From Sphingomonas sp. Ag1 (GTDB lineage: Bacteria > Pseudomonadota > Alphaproteobacteria > Sphingomonadales > Sphingomonadaceae): a stretch of 64,000 nt of DNA. Location of the stretch: assembly GCF_000980895.1 (NCBI RefSeq), contig NZ_LAZX01000094.1, positions 1,116,001 to 1,180,000 of the forward strand, in the 5' to 3' direction. Below are positions 8,135 to 17,389 of the stretch, one piece after another (the stretch's first letter is position 1; every line of letters begins with the position of its first letter). The notes under the pieces were generated by a model. That model saw only the letters and a list, made by a program, of their open reading frames with translations, searched no databases and was not told the origin of the DNA. The position numbers were made by a program, and so were the translations under genes.

Positions 8135-9823
8135 ATGTCCTTGAAACGCCGGCCAATGACGCTGGTGATCGCTGCCGCACTGGTGACGACCGCGGTGCCG
8201 GGCATTGCCGTTGCTCAGGGCGGAACGACGCTCGCCGCGGCATCCACCACCGCACGCCCGCCCTCGGGCCAAGGCAGCTACCAGGACCTGCTGCGGACCT
8301 GGGGTGAGTTCCTGGAATGGCGCACCGCGCAGGCCAAGAGCAGGGATTTCACCCCCGTCGCGACCAAGGCAAGGCGTGCGCAAGTGGGGGGCTACCTCAG
8401 CGCGATGGAGAATATGAACGTCGCCGGCTGGGAGCGGGCGCAGCAGGTCGACTGGCTCGCCGCGCGCGCCAAGATGAACGAGGAGGATTTCCTCCTGCGC
8501 GTCTCGAAGCCGTGGGAGCGTGATCCCGGTTTCTACGTCGACCAGATGCTGCGCGTGTCGTTCACCGAACTGCCCGCCAAGGGCGCCGCGCTGATCACGC
8601 TGCGCGGCCAGCTGCGGGAGATGCCGGCGATCGTAGCGCGCGCCAAGGCAACGCTGCGCAACGTGCCCGGCGACTATGCCGACCTGGCGCTGCACAACCT
8701 GACCAACGCCGATGGCGTCGGCCATGGCCATCCGTATCGCGAGGTGCCGCCCGCCGGCATCATCGGCTGGTTCGACGATCTGGAAGCGCGTGCGAAAACC
8801 ACGCAGCCGGCGATCCTCCCCGACATTCGCGCCGCGCGCGCCGCCGCGGCGGACCTTCGCACGTGGCTGGAAGCGGAGCGGCCGAAGATGACCGCGCCGG
8901 CCGGCGTCGGCGAGGCGAATTTCAACTGGTATGTAAAGAACGTGAAGCTGCTGCCGTACAATACGGACCAGCTGCGCACGATCGGCAACCGCGAGACCGA
9001 GCGACTGTGGGGCATGCATGCGCTGGAGAAGCATCGGAACCGCAACCTGCCCGAGCTGCCGCTGCCGGCGAGCGAGGCGGACTATGAAAAGCGCAAGGCC
9101 GACACGCTGCGCGACATCCACGCCTTCCTGAAGGACGAGGAGATCATCACCGTCCCGGCGGACATCGGCTATCTCTATGTCAACGTTCCGTGGATCGTGC
9201 GGCCGAACGGGCCGAATTTCTGGGAGCAGATCCAGTATCGCGATCCCAGCCCCGACCTGTTCCACGCCACCATCCCCGGCCACGCCTTTGACGGGCAGAT
9301 GGACAAGCGCGACACCCACCCGATCCGCAGCAAGATCGACGATGGCGTGCGGACCGAAGGCTGGGGCACGTATCTGGAGGAAGCGGCCCAGCGGCTCGGC
9401 TTCTTCGACAAGGATCGCGCGCGCACGCGTGAGCTGATCGACCTGTTCGGCATCTTCCGCGCGGTACGCGTCGCCGGCGACCTCGACCTGCAGCTCAACC
9501 GCGCCAATGTCTCGCAGGTCGTGGCCGAGTGGCAGAAATATACGCCTTGGCTCGATGCGGACGTGGCGCGTGTCGACGCCGAAATCTACCTGCGGCGGCC
9601 GCCCGGCTACGGCCTGGGCTATACGATCGGCATGGTCGAGATGCAGAAATTGCTGGGTGACGTTCGCCGGCACCAGGGCGACAAGTTCGTCCTCCGCGAT
9701 TTCCACGATCGCATGATGACGATCGGCCGCATACCCTTGTCGCTGATCCGATTCGAGATGACCGGCAACGACGACGAAGTGTCCACTTTCTGGCGACGCG
9801 ACCCTCTCCCCGGAGGGGCGTAG
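8135..9823 (+). CDS. Exported DUF885 family protein (paralogue 3, Glu missing from HExxPGH)
   Basis: A 562-residue protein. The frame is open from 8090, but AAAGGAG at 8119-8125 and the signal peptide MSLKRRPMTLVIAAALV to AVAQ favour ATG 8135. It shares KPWERDPGFYV, the NFNWYVKNVKL block, TEGWGTYLEE, RPPGYGLGYTIG and LSLIRFEMTGN with the other paralogues. At 9263-9283 the metal motif reads HATIPGH where intact DUF885 proteins have HEAxPGH, so both His are kept and the catalytic Glu is Ala. It is closest to paralogue 1, with which it shares KRDTxPIR after the motif. A perfect 12-bp stem terminator follows the stop. Confidence 0.85.
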   Translation: MSLKRRPMTLVIAAALVTTAVPGIAVAQGGTTLAAASTTARPPSGQGSYQDLLRTWGEFLEWRTAQAKSRDFTPVATKARRAQVGGYLSAMENMNVAGWERAQQVDWLAARAKMNEEDFLLRVSKPWERDPGFYVDQMLRVSFTELPAKGAALITLRGQLREMPAIVARAKATLRNVPGDYADLALHNLTNADGVGHGHPYREVPPAGIIGWFDDLEARAKTTQPAILPDIRAARAAAADLRTWLEAERPKMTAPAGVGEANFNWYVKNVKLLPYNTDQLRTIGNRETERLWGMHALEKHRNRNLPELPLPASEADYEKRKADTLRDIHAFLKDEEIITVPADIGYLYVNVPWIVRPNGPNFWEQIQYRDPSPDLFHATIPGHAFDGQMDKRDTHPIRSKIDDGVRTEGWGTYLEEAAQRLGFFDKDRARTRELIDLFGIFRAVRVAGDLDLQLNRANVSQVVAEWQKYTPWLDADVARVDAEIYLRRPPGYGLGYTIGMVEMQKLLGDVRRHQGDKFVLRDFHDRMMTIGRIPLSLIRFEMTGNDDEVSTFWRRDPLPGGA

Positions 9824-9832
9824 TCGGAAACG

Positions 9833-9860
9833 GCCGCCATCGCTCCCCAGCGATGGCGGC
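9833..9860 (+). terminator. Terminator with perfect 12-bp stem
   Basis: GCCGCCATCGCT (9833-9844) and AGCGATGGCGGC (9849-9860) form a perfect stem around CCCC, 10 bp after the stop of DUF885 paralogue 3, followed by ACCTTTCC. Confidence 0.7.
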
Positions 9861-9915
9861 ACCTTTCCCCGGTGTCATCATGCATGTTCCCGCGCCGGGG
9901 GAACCCAGAAACTCA

Positions 9916-9951
9916 GGGGTGCTGACCGGCCATGGTCGGCCCCCTTTTTTT
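9916..9951 (+). terminator. Second terminator with T7 run
   Basis: GGGG...GACC (9916-9927) pairs with GGTC...CCCC (9934-9944) and is followed by seven T residues. It acts as a backup to the hairpin at 9833-9860; the rest of the 9824-10089 gap holds no gene. Confidence 0.6.
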
Positions 9952-10033
9952 CGTCCCGGCCGCGGGCCGGACGTGATGTGTCATTTGTGACTTGTTAAAT
10001 CGGCGGGTCAAGCACTTAACTGGCGACAAGCAC

Positions 10034-10070
10034 AAAAAAGGCGCGGAGCATCAGCCCCCGCGCCCTTTTC
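10034..10070 (-). terminator. Terminator of the receptor-peptidase operon
   Basis: On the minus strand CCGCGCC-type arms (10058-10064 with 10040-10046) form a 7-bp GC stem followed by six T (AAAAAA at 10034-10039 on the plus strand). It lies about 20 bp after the stop of the Tat-exported DUF885 gene. Confidence 0.75.
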
Positions 10071-10089
10071 CGTTGCCTGATGTGGTTGT

Positions 10090-11940
10090 TCAGATCGCTT
10101 GCGTGCCGATCCATTCCTCGATCCGCTGTTCCAGCACGCCGAGCGGCATGATGCCCGACAACAGCCCCGCATCATGGAAGGCGCGGATGTCGAAGCGCGC
10201 GCCGAGCCGGCGACGTGCGTCCTCCCGCAGGCGGATCCATTCGCGCTGGCCGATCTTGTAGCTCGGCGCCTGCCCCGGGATCAGGCAATAGCGATCGACC
10301 TCCGACGTAACGGAATCGCGGCTGCTGCCCGTGGCCGCGACCATATAATCGACCGCTTTCTCACGGCTCCAGCGATGGTGGTTGAGCCCGCTGTCGACCA
10401 CCAGGCGCGCCGCGCGGAACAATTCGCTCTGCAAATAGCCGAGGCGACCAAGCGGATCTTTCTCGAACACGCCCATCTCGTCGGCGACGGTCTGCGCGTA
10501 GAGTGCCCAGCCCTCGACATAGGCGCTGCATTCCATCGTCCGGCGCCACATCGGGATGCTTTCATTCTCCTGCGAGAGCGAAATCTGCATGTGGTGGCCC
10601 GGAACGGCCTCGTGATGGGTGAGCGTGGCCAGTCCGACGATGGAGCGATCCTCCATCTCGCGCATGTTGATGAAATAGGAGCCCGGCACGCTGCCGTCGA
10701 TGCTGCCGCGGCTGTAATAGCCGCCTGCCTTGCCGGCCTCGATCGCCTGCGGGATCCGCTTGGCGACAACCGATGCGCGTGGCCGGGTGCGGAAATAGCG
10801 CGGCAGCAGCGCGCTGATCTCCTCGATTTGGCGCGTGGCATCGACCAGCATCTTCTCCCGGCCGGCGTCCGAATTCTCGTACACGCCGTTCATGTCGATC
10901 GCCATCGCGTGGATGCGCTGGCCCAGGGTGCCTCGGGTATAGCCGCCCGGTTTCAGGATCGCCTCGATATCGGCGGTGTTCTGCGCCACCATCTCCAGGC
11001 CAAGGCGGTGGATCTCGTCACCGCTGAAGGCCTTGGTGTTGAAGAGGCGGATGCCCCAATCGTAATAGGCCTCGCCATCCGGCAGGCGCCACGCGCCGGC
11101 ATCGTGATTGGCGGTCTGTCGCTGGCGTTGCAGCTCAGCAATCTGGCGGTCGAGCGCGGGATAGACGCGCTTCTCGACCAGCTCGGTCGATCGCTTCGCC
11201 CAGTCCCCCGTTACGCCGCGCGCAGTCGCCCGCCGCGCCACCGACGTGGCGAGCATCGATTGCGCCGCGGGCACGCCGCGCAGCAGCGAAATCTGCCTGA
11301 TGCACGTATCGAGGATGAAATCGGGGGCCGACGCACCATTGGAGGCGTCGCGCCGCGAGCGTTCGGTGTCCTGATCCAGCACCGTCGCGAAGGCATCCAG
11401 GCGGCTGAGATAAGCCTCGGCGTCCTCCGCCGTCTCGACCCGGTGAGCGGTGTCGAGGAAGTCGGGGATGTTGTTGTACGTGCCATCGAGCTGGTTGACG
11501 GCATAGGCGCGCGGGTAACCCGGCTCGCCATATTTGAACCGGTCATACCCCTCGAGGGTGATGTCGGCGTAGAATTTCATCGATCGATGATTGACCAGGT
11601 CGATCCCGGCCAGCTTCGTCGTGTCGATCTGCGCCAGCTCCGTGCGGGCACGCCGCAGCGTGTCCATCGAGCGGGCGAACGCGCCCTCCGACCGGTCGTT
11701 CAGCAGGCGCCGTGCCGCGGCATGTTCCGCGCCGCGGTCCAGCCCGAGCGAGGTCAGCCGCTGCGGCGACGACGCGATCTCTTCGCGCCACACACGGGCA
11801 TAAAGAGCATCGAGCCGCGCCGCCGTGGCAGGATCGGATCGGGGAGCCCCCTTCCCGGCGCGGGCCATGGCCCCGCCGGGAAGTGCGGCGACTGCGGCAC
11901 ACGCAACGCCGGATTTCAGAAGGCTCCGCCGATCCATCAT
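10090..11940 (-). CDS. Tat-exported DUF885 peptidase-like protein (paralogue 4, intact motif)
   Basis: A 616-residue protein with a twin-arginine signal (MMDRRSLLKSGVACAAVAAL...) that points to export in folded, possibly metal-loaded form. Unlike its three relatives it keeps HHEAVPGHH (HEAVPGH encoded at 10594-10614), the proposed zinc-binding motif of DUF885, followed by CSAYVEGWALYAQ with the second-ligand EGW. The end LIPGQAPSYKIGQREW is also typical. It lies 17 bp downstream of the TonB-dependent receptor gene, so the two form an operon: the receptor would import a peptide or conjugate and this protein would cleave it in the periplasm. DUF885 function is weakly characterised, so peptidase activity is inferred from the motif. 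Confidence 0.88.
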   Translation of the reverse strand: MMDRRSLLKSGVACAAVAALPGGAMARAGKGAPRSDPATAARLDALYARVWREEIASSPQRLTSLGLDRGAEHAAARRLLNDRSEGAFARSMDTLRRARTELAQIDTTKLAGIDLVNHRSMKFYADITLEGYDRFKYGEPGYPRAYAVNQLDGTYNNIPDFLDTAHRVETAEDAEAYLSRLDAFATVLDQDTERSRRDASNGASAPDFILDTCIRQISLLRGVPAAQSMLATSVARRATARGVTGDWAKRSTELVEKRVYPALDRQIAELQRQRQTANHDAGAWRLPDGEAYYDWGIRLFNTKAFSGDEIHRLGLEMVAQNTADIEAILKPGGYTRGTLGQRIHAMAIDMNGVYENSDAGREKMLVDATRQIEEISALLPRYFRTRPRASVVAKRIPQAIEAGKAGGYYSRGSIDGSVPGSYFINMREMEDRSIVGLATLTHHEAVPGHHMQISLSQENESIPMWRRTMECSAYVEGWALYAQTVADEMGVFEKDPLGRLGYLQSELFRAARLVVDSGLNHHRWSREKAVDYMVAATGSSRDSVTSEVDRYCLIPGQAPSYKIGQREWIRLREDARRRLGARFDIRAFHDAGLLSGIMPLGVLEQRIEEWIGTQAI

Positions 11941-11957
11941 CTTACTGCTTCCTTGCC

Positions 11958-14822
11958 TCAGAACTTCGCGACAGCGCCGATCCGGAACATGCGGCCCAGG
12001 CCGTCATAGGTGCCCGGATAGGTATTCGCGGTGGCGCCGAGGCCGCCCACGTCGTTGCCGAACACCTGCGGCTGGCGATCGAACAGGTTCGAGATGCCTG
12101 CCGTGAGCGTGAAGGCTTCCGACACGTTGAGCGAGGTATCGAGGTCGAAGTAGTTCGCCGCACGCAGGCTGGTGACCGGCGACGGACGCGTATCGGTGCC
12201 GAGCGCGAAGCGATCGAGCTCCACCTTGCCGATGTGGCGCCAGCGCAGCGACACGATCGTGCCGCCATTTTCGTACGCGAGACGGCTGGTCGACTTGAAC
12301 TGCGGAATCAGGCCGTTGCAGATCGCGCCGAACCGGCCCGAGCATTCATAGGCCGGCAGCCCTTCGCCGCCCTGACGGATGAAGCTGTCGACATAAGTCG
12401 CGTTGCCGCCGAAGCGGACCTGGCCCGAGCCGATCGGCACCGAATAGTTGACGGCAAAGTCGAAGCCCTTGGTCTCGATCCGGCCGGTGTTGACGAGCGT
12501 GGCGTAAACGCCGGTCTCATTGCCACCGAACAGCGAACCGTTGATCGGATCGCGCAGGATCGACTGACAGAACACCGAATTGATGTTCTGCGTGTTGAAA
12601 TAGCAGGCGTTGAGCGCGTTCTGTGCGCCGCCCGCCAGCGATTCAATCGCATCGACGATCTTCAGGCTGTAATAATCGACTGAGACGACGAGCCGCGGGA
12701 TGAACGACGGCTGGAAGATCGCGCCGATCGTATAGGTGTCCGACTTCTCGACGTTCAGGTTCGGGTTACCGCCCGTGAAGCCCTGGAACTGGCCGGCCGG
12801 GGGCAGCGGCACGGCGCCATAGCGGCCGCCGGGGACGCCGGTCGCCTCGCACAAAGACTGGCTGGCAGTCGGGCTGATGCCCGCGCACGGATCGATGCCG
12901 GTGACGGCTGTTTCGACGCGCGGCTGGAACAACTCGTTGATGTTCGGGGCACGAACCGCGCGCTGGTACAGGCCGCGGAAGCGAATGTCGCGGACCGGGG
13001 CCCAGTCACCGCCTGCCTTGAAGGTGTGGACCGTGCCGGCGGCCGTCGAATAGTCCGAGATGCGATAGCCGCCTTCGAACGACAGCGCCTCAAAGAAGGG
13101 GCGCGATTCGATCAGCGGGATGCGGATTTCGCCAAAGGCTTCCTTCACGTTGAAGTTACCGATGACGGTCGCCGCGGTGCCGAAGCCGGCCGACCGGCCT
13201 GCCTCGTAATTGGCGTCGGGGCGATAGCTCGACCCTTCCTCGCGATATTCGACACCGAAGGCGAGGCCGATCGGATTGTCGGCGAACGGCGAGCGGATGT
13301 TGCCGAGGTCACCCGACAGCGTACCGCCGGCGACCGTCTGACGGGTCATCGCCTGGACCTGAAGGTCGAGCGAGATGAAGTCGAGCGCGGCCTGGCTCAC
13401 CGACGAGGGATCGTTGGTGAAGATGTTGAGCGGGACGCAGCCGCCGGTCGGATCGATGCACTGCGGCGTGCCGTTGACGTCACGCACCAGCAGCGCCTGC
13501 TGAATGAGGCCAAGGTTGGCGTCGCCGGTCAGCTGGGTGTTGAGGTCAGTGCGCGAATGCTGGGCGAATACTTCCCAGTTCCAGCCGCCCACCTTGCCGC
13601 GCAGGCCGCCCTGCACCTGGAAGGCGTTGCGGGTGAATTCGGAGAAGCGCGGCGCGGCGAAGCGATAGCCGATCTGCGTGCGCAGATTGCCGTTGGCGTC
13701 GACACCGCCGGCACCCGCCTCGACCCGCAGCGCCGCGACGGTCGCCGGCGCAAGGAACGGATTGTCCGGATTGAGGCCGAAGGAGGCGAAGAAGGTGCCG
13801 CTCGGCGCAAGCTGCGTGGAGACGCGGTTGTGCGCAAAGGTGAAGCGGCCGAACGCCTCAATATCGTCGGTCACGTCATAGCGGACGTTCGCACCGCCCA
13901 GCCAGCGCTCCTGCGGGACCTGCAAATAGTTGACCGGATTGGTGTTGTAGAAGCTCGCCTCGCCGTTGAGCGTGCCGCCGGGACCGAACGAGACGGTGCC
14001 GTCGCCATCGGCGTCGATGCCGCGGTTACCCGGGGCCGACAGCACGATGTTCGCGGGGAAGGAAGTGGTGGAGCCGGCGCGGATCAGGCTGGTGCGGTCG
14101 CGGCTCGGCTGCAGTGCGTAGCGCGAGAATTCGCGCTGGCCCTGGAAGATCGGCTCACGCTTCGTATAGCCGCCCCACATGGTCATGTGGCCGCGACCGT
14201 CGGCGAATTCGCCGCCGACCGTCAGGTTTGCGTCGAACAGATGCCCGTCGCCACGCTCGGTGATCTGCGAGGTCAGGCCAAGCTGCGCCCCCTCGAAGCG
14301 GTCGTTGAAGATGAAGTTGACGACGCCAGCCAGCGCGTCCGAGCCGTACACGGCCGATGCGCCGCCGGTGACGACTTCGACCCGCTTCAGCAGGGCGACC
14401 GGGATGGTGTTAAGATCGACCACGCCGGTGTTGCCCGACGGCATCCAGCGCTTGCCATCGACGAGGACGAGCGTGCGGATATCGCCAACGCCGCGCAGGT
14501 TGACGGTCGTCGTACCGTTGCTGCCGTTGTTGTTGGTGCTGCTGGTGCCAGGCGTCGCCTGCGGAATTTCGACCAGCGAATCCTCAACGTTGACAGTGCC
14601 CTGAAGCGCGAGTTCCTGCGAATCCGTGGTGTTGATCGGGCTGTTCGACAGGAGGTTCGGCACGGCGATGCGCGAGCCGGTCACCACGATATCGCCGCCG
14701 CCATTGTCCGCGGCGGGCTGGCCCGCCAGTTCACCGCCCACGTCCTGCGCGGCCGCCGGAATCGACACAAACAGCGCAGCAGTGGTCAACAGGATACGCC
14801 TGGCTGCGGAAGCCCTAGTCAT
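11958..14822 (-). CDS. TonB-dependent outer-membrane receptor
   Basis: A 954-residue protein with a signal peptide (MTRASAARRILLTTAALFV to AAAQ), an N-terminal plug with NLRGVGDIRTLVLVDGKR and VEVVTGGASAVYGSDALAGVVNFI, and a beta-barrel ending in aromatic FRIGAVAKF, the recognition end for barrel assembly. ATG 14822 is chosen over the longer frame because the signal peptide starts there. The N terminus has no FecA-like signalling domain. The serine/asparagine-rich linker in the plug (STNNNGSNGTT) is common in sphingomonad receptors. It heads an operon with the Tat-exported DUF885 gene and is divergent from the S9 peptidase gene across the tandem 20-bp repeat. The ligand is probably a peptide or amino-acid conjugate, not proven. 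Confidence 0.92.
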   Translation of the reverse strand: MTRASAARRILLTTAALFVSIPAAAQDVGGELAGQPAADNGGGDIVVTGSRIAVPNLLSNSPINTTDSQELALQGTVNVEDSLVEIPQATPGTSSTNNNGSNGTTTVNLRGVGDIRTLVLVDGKRWMPSGNTGVVDLNTIPVALLKRVEVVTGGASAVYGSDALAGVVNFIFNDRFEGAQLGLTSQITERGDGHLFDANLTVGGEFADGRGHMTMWGGYTKREPIFQGQREFSRYALQPSRDRTSLIRAGSTTSFPANIVLSAPGNRGIDADGDGTVSFGPGGTLNGEASFYNTNPVNYLQVPQERWLGGANVRYDVTDDIEAFGRFTFAHNRVSTQLAPSGTFFASFGLNPDNPFLAPATVAALRVEAGAGGVDANGNLRTQIGYRFAAPRFSEFTRNAFQVQGGLRGKVGGWNWEVFAQHSRTDLNTQLTGDANLGLIQQALLVRDVNGTPQCIDPTGGCVPLNIFTNDPSSVSQAALDFISLDLQVQAMTRQTVAGGTLSGDLGNIRSPFADNPIGLAFGVEYREEGSSYRPDANYEAGRSAGFGTAATVIGNFNVKEAFGEIRIPLIESRPFFEALSFEGGYRISDYSTAAGTVHTFKAGGDWAPVRDIRFRGLYQRAVRAPNINELFQPRVETAVTGIDPCAGISPTASQSLCEATGVPGGRYGAVPLPPAGQFQGFTGGNPNLNVEKSDTYTIGAIFQPSFIPRLVVSVDYYSLKIVDAIESLAGGAQNALNACYFNTQNINSVFCQSILRDPINGSLFGGNETGVYATLVNTGRIETKGFDFAVNYSVPIGSGQVRFGGNATYVDSFIRQGGEGLPAYECSGRFGAICNGLIPQFKSTSRLAYENGGTIVSLRWRHIGKVELDRFALGTDTRPSPVTSLRAANYFDLDTSLNVSEAFTLTAGISNLFDRQPQVFGNDVGGLGATANTYPGTYDGLGRMFRIGAVAKF

Positions 14823-14840
14823 CAACAAACCCCTTTGCTC

Positions 14841-14880
14841 TTTTCGTTCGCAAGGCGCAGTTTTGTTCGTAGAGCGCACT
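14841..14880. promoter_or_regulatory. Tandem 20-bp direct repeat, candidate double operator
   Basis: Two adjacent 20-mers, 14841-14860 (TTTTCGTTCGCAAGGCGCAG) and 14861-14880 (TTTTGTTCGTAGAGCGCACT), share TTTT, GTTCG, A and GCGCA. They lie 19 bp upstream of the receptor start and 92 bp upstream of the S9 peptidase start. The 20-bp period would place two sites on nearly the same face of the helix. The cores 14846-14859 and 14865-14878 match GTTCGYNNNNCGCA. Confidence 0.5.
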
Positions 14881-14971
14881 TGTCGTCAAGCATTTTCCTG
14901 CGTAGTTCGAACGCGGGGCACAACAAATTTGCGATTTCCTCGCACTTCGTGGAACTTTTTGGAGGGATCTG

Positions 14972-17299
14972 ATGCGCTTAGTTCGGGCTGCAACAGCCGG
15001 CGTTTTTTTGTTGGCATGCAGCGGGACGGCTGCCGCCCAGCCTAACGAAGCCGCCTACAAGGACGCGCTGAGCCTGCGTGAGCGCACGATGTACCTGACC
15101 GATGGGGTGGCGGATGCGGCCGTCTGGTCAAACGACGGCAGCCACTTCCACTATCGTCGGACCGAAAAGGACGGTTTTCGCTTCATCAGTGTTCGCTTGG
15201 CGGACAGGGAGAAGCGCGACGCGTTCGATCATGCGCGTCTTGGCGGTGCGATCGGCAAGATCACTGGCGACACCTATCGCGCCGATCGCCTGCCGTTCAG
15301 CGAGTTCGCGCTCTCACCCGACGATCGCGCGATCCTGATCGCGGTTGGTGACCGGCGGCTCACCTGCGCGCTCGACACCTATGTCTGTCGCCCCACCTCG
15401 ACCGCGCCGGGTCGTCCCAAGGCGATCGGCGTGCTGCGTGACCTCAGCGTGCCGGCCGACAACACGCCGCGCGTGTCACCGGATGGCCGCTACGTCGCGA
15501 TGGTTGAGGGCGACAATCTGGTGGTGCGCGCAACGGCCGACGGACGCGAGCTGGTCCGCAGCGGCGACGGCTCACCGGGCAATTTCTACGATCCGGAAAC
15601 GATCACCTGGTCGCCGGATTCCGCGCGCCTCGTCATCAACCGCGTGCGCCCGGGGCATCGCCGCGAGATCTATCGCGTGGCGAGCTCGCCCACCGACCAG
15701 CTCGAACCCAAGCTGATCACCCAGCTGTACCCGAAGCCCGGCGACGTGATCGATATCGATCGCCCCATCCTGTTCGATGTCGCTGCCGCCAAGCAGATCG
15801 ACGTCGACCCGGCATTGTTCGACAATCCCTATCAGCTGGGCAAGGTGACGTGGCGCAAGGATTCCGCCAGCTTCGCCTTCACCTACAATCAGCGCGGTCA
15901 TGCGGTGTACCGGCTGATCGAGGTGGATGCGCGTACCGGCAAGCCGCGCGAGGTGATGGCGGAGAAGTCCGACACCTTCGTCTATGCGCCCCGCATGGAC
16001 CATCGCGATGTCGATGGCACCGGGCGCGAGATCATCTGGATGTCGGAGCGCGACGGCTGGAACCACCTCTACCTGGTCGACGGGCGCGGGGGCAGGATCC
16101 GCAACCAGATCACCAAGGGTGACTGGGTGGTGCGCCGCATCGTCAGCGTCGACCCCGCGACCCGCACGATCATCTTCACCGCCAATGGCCGCGAGGGCGG
16201 CGATCCATATCTCCAGCATTTCTACCGCATCGGCTTCGACGGCCGCGGCCTGACGCGGCTGACGCAGGCGGACGCGTTCCACGATGTCGTCTTCTCGCCG
16301 GACGGGCAGCATTATGTCGACATCTATTCGCGCACCGACATGCCGCCGGTCGCCGAGCTGCGCCGCACCGCCGACGCCTCGCTGGTGGACACGATCGAGA
16401 AAGCCGACATCTCGCGCCTGCTCGCCGCTGGCTGGAAGGCGCCGGAGACGTTCGTCGCCAAGGGCCGTGACGGGAAGACCGACATCTGGGGCGTGATCGT
16501 CCGCCCGGCCGATTTCGACCCGACCAAGAAATATCCGGTGATCGAGAACATTTACGGCGCCGGCTTCGACGCCTTCGTGCCGAAGAAATGGTGGCCGTTC
16601 GGCTTCCACGCCGGCGGCGACGAAGTGGTCGGCATGCAGGCCCAGGCGAACCTCGGCTTCATCGTCGTCCAGATCGACGGCATGGGCACGCTGCACCGGT
16701 CAAAGGCGTTCCATGACGTGACGTGGAAGAATGTCGGCGAAGGCGGCGCGCCCGATCGCATCCTGTGGCACCGCGCCGCCGCGGCCAAGTACAGCTATTA
16801 TGATGCCGATCGCGTGGGCCTGTACGGCGGCTCGCTGGGCGGGCAGAACGCGCTGGGCGGCCTGCTGTTCTTCCCCGATTTCTACAAGGCGGCGGTGGCG
16901 TACAACGGCTGCCACGACAACCGCATGGACAAGGTCAGCTGGAACGAACAGTGGATGGGCTGGCCGATCGACGAAAGCTATTCGCGGTCGTCCAACGTCG
17001 ACAATGCCTGGCGCCTGAAGGGCGACCTGCTGCTGATCTCCGGCGAGCTCGACATGAATGTCGATCCGGCGGTGACGATGCAGGTGGCCGATCGCCTGAT
17101 CAAGGCGGGCAAGGATTTCGACCTGCTGGTGGTACCGGGCGCCGATCACGGCGTGGGCCGGTCGGAGGAGCCGATGGAGTACGTGCTGCGTCGCCAGTAC
17201 AGCTTCTTCGTGCGCACGCTGCGCGGGGAAAGCACGCCCAAATTCAACCGGAGCGATGCCACGCCGCCGGCACGCGCCGCGCTGACAAGCGCGAACTGA
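14972..17299 (+). CDS. Exported S9 family serine peptidase (dipeptidyl-peptidase IV-like)
   Basis: A 775-residue exported peptidase with a good GGAGGG ribosome site. The N terminus is a signal peptide (MRLVRAATAGVFLLACSGTA...); LLAC at residues 13-16 could also be a lipobox, so it may be membrane-anchored. Residues about 40-500 form the DPP-IV-type beta-propeller, and the C-terminal alpha/beta-hydrolase domain has the nucleophile elbow YGGSLGGQ (Ser621), SGELDMNVDP (Asp694) and GADHGVG (His726). Members cut after proline near the N terminus of peptides. It is divergent from the receptor operon, so receptor, DUF885 and this protease probably act together on imported peptides. Confidence 0.9.
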   Translation: MRLVRAATAGVFLLACSGTAAAQPNEAAYKDALSLRERTMYLTDGVADAAVWSNDGSHFHYRRTEKDGFRFISVRLADREKRDAFDHARLGGAIGKITGDTYRADRLPFSEFALSPDDRAILIAVGDRRLTCALDTYVCRPTSTAPGRPKAIGVLRDLSVPADNTPRVSPDGRYVAMVEGDNLVVRATADGRELVRSGDGSPGNFYDPETITWSPDSARLVINRVRPGHRREIYRVASSPTDQLEPKLITQLYPKPGDVIDIDRPILFDVAAAKQIDVDPALFDNPYQLGKVTWRKDSASFAFTYNQRGHAVYRLIEVDARTGKPREVMAEKSDTFVYAPRMDHRDVDGTGREIIWMSERDGWNHLYLVDGRGGRIRNQITKGDWVVRRIVSVDPATRTIIFTANGREGGDPYLQHFYRIGFDGRGLTRLTQADAFHDVVFSPDGQHYVDIYSRTDMPPVAELRRTADASLVDTIEKADISRLLAAGWKAPETFVAKGRDGKTDIWGVIVRPADFDPTKKYPVIENIYGAGFDAFVPKKWWPFGFHAGGDEVVGMQAQANLGFIVVQIDGMGTLHRSKAFHDVTWKNVGEGGAPDRILWHRAAAAKYSYYDADRVGLYGGSLGGQNALGGLLFFPDFYKAAVAYNGCHDNRMDKVSWNEQWMGWPIDESYSRSSNVDNAWRLKGDLLLISGELDMNVDPAVTMQVADRLIKAGKDFDLLVVPGADHGVGRSEEPMEYVLRRQYSFFVRTLRGESTPKFNRSDATPPARAALTSAN

Positions 17300-17310
17300 T
17301 CGATCGGGAG

Positions 17311-17343
17311 GCGAGCGGACCGGCGTACTTCGCCGGCCGCTCG
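17311..17343. terminator. GC-rich hairpin between convergent genes
   Basis: GAGCGG...CGGCG and CGCCGG...CGCTC at 17311-17343 fold into a long GC stem in the 90-bp gap between the S9 peptidase and the convergent iclR-type gene. There is no clear T-run on either strand, so termination strength is uncertain. Confidence 0.4.
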
Positions 17344-17389
17344 TCCTCCTGCCCCCCGCCCCGCATGACGCCGGCGGGAGGCGATTTCC

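Noticed and set aside
10099-12009. 636-codon plus-strand frame
   Set aside because: Antisense to the DUF885 paralogue with intact HEAVPGH; low-complexity composition.
13026-14972. 648-codon plus-strand frame
   Set aside because: Antisense to the TonB-dependent receptor; no domain recognised.
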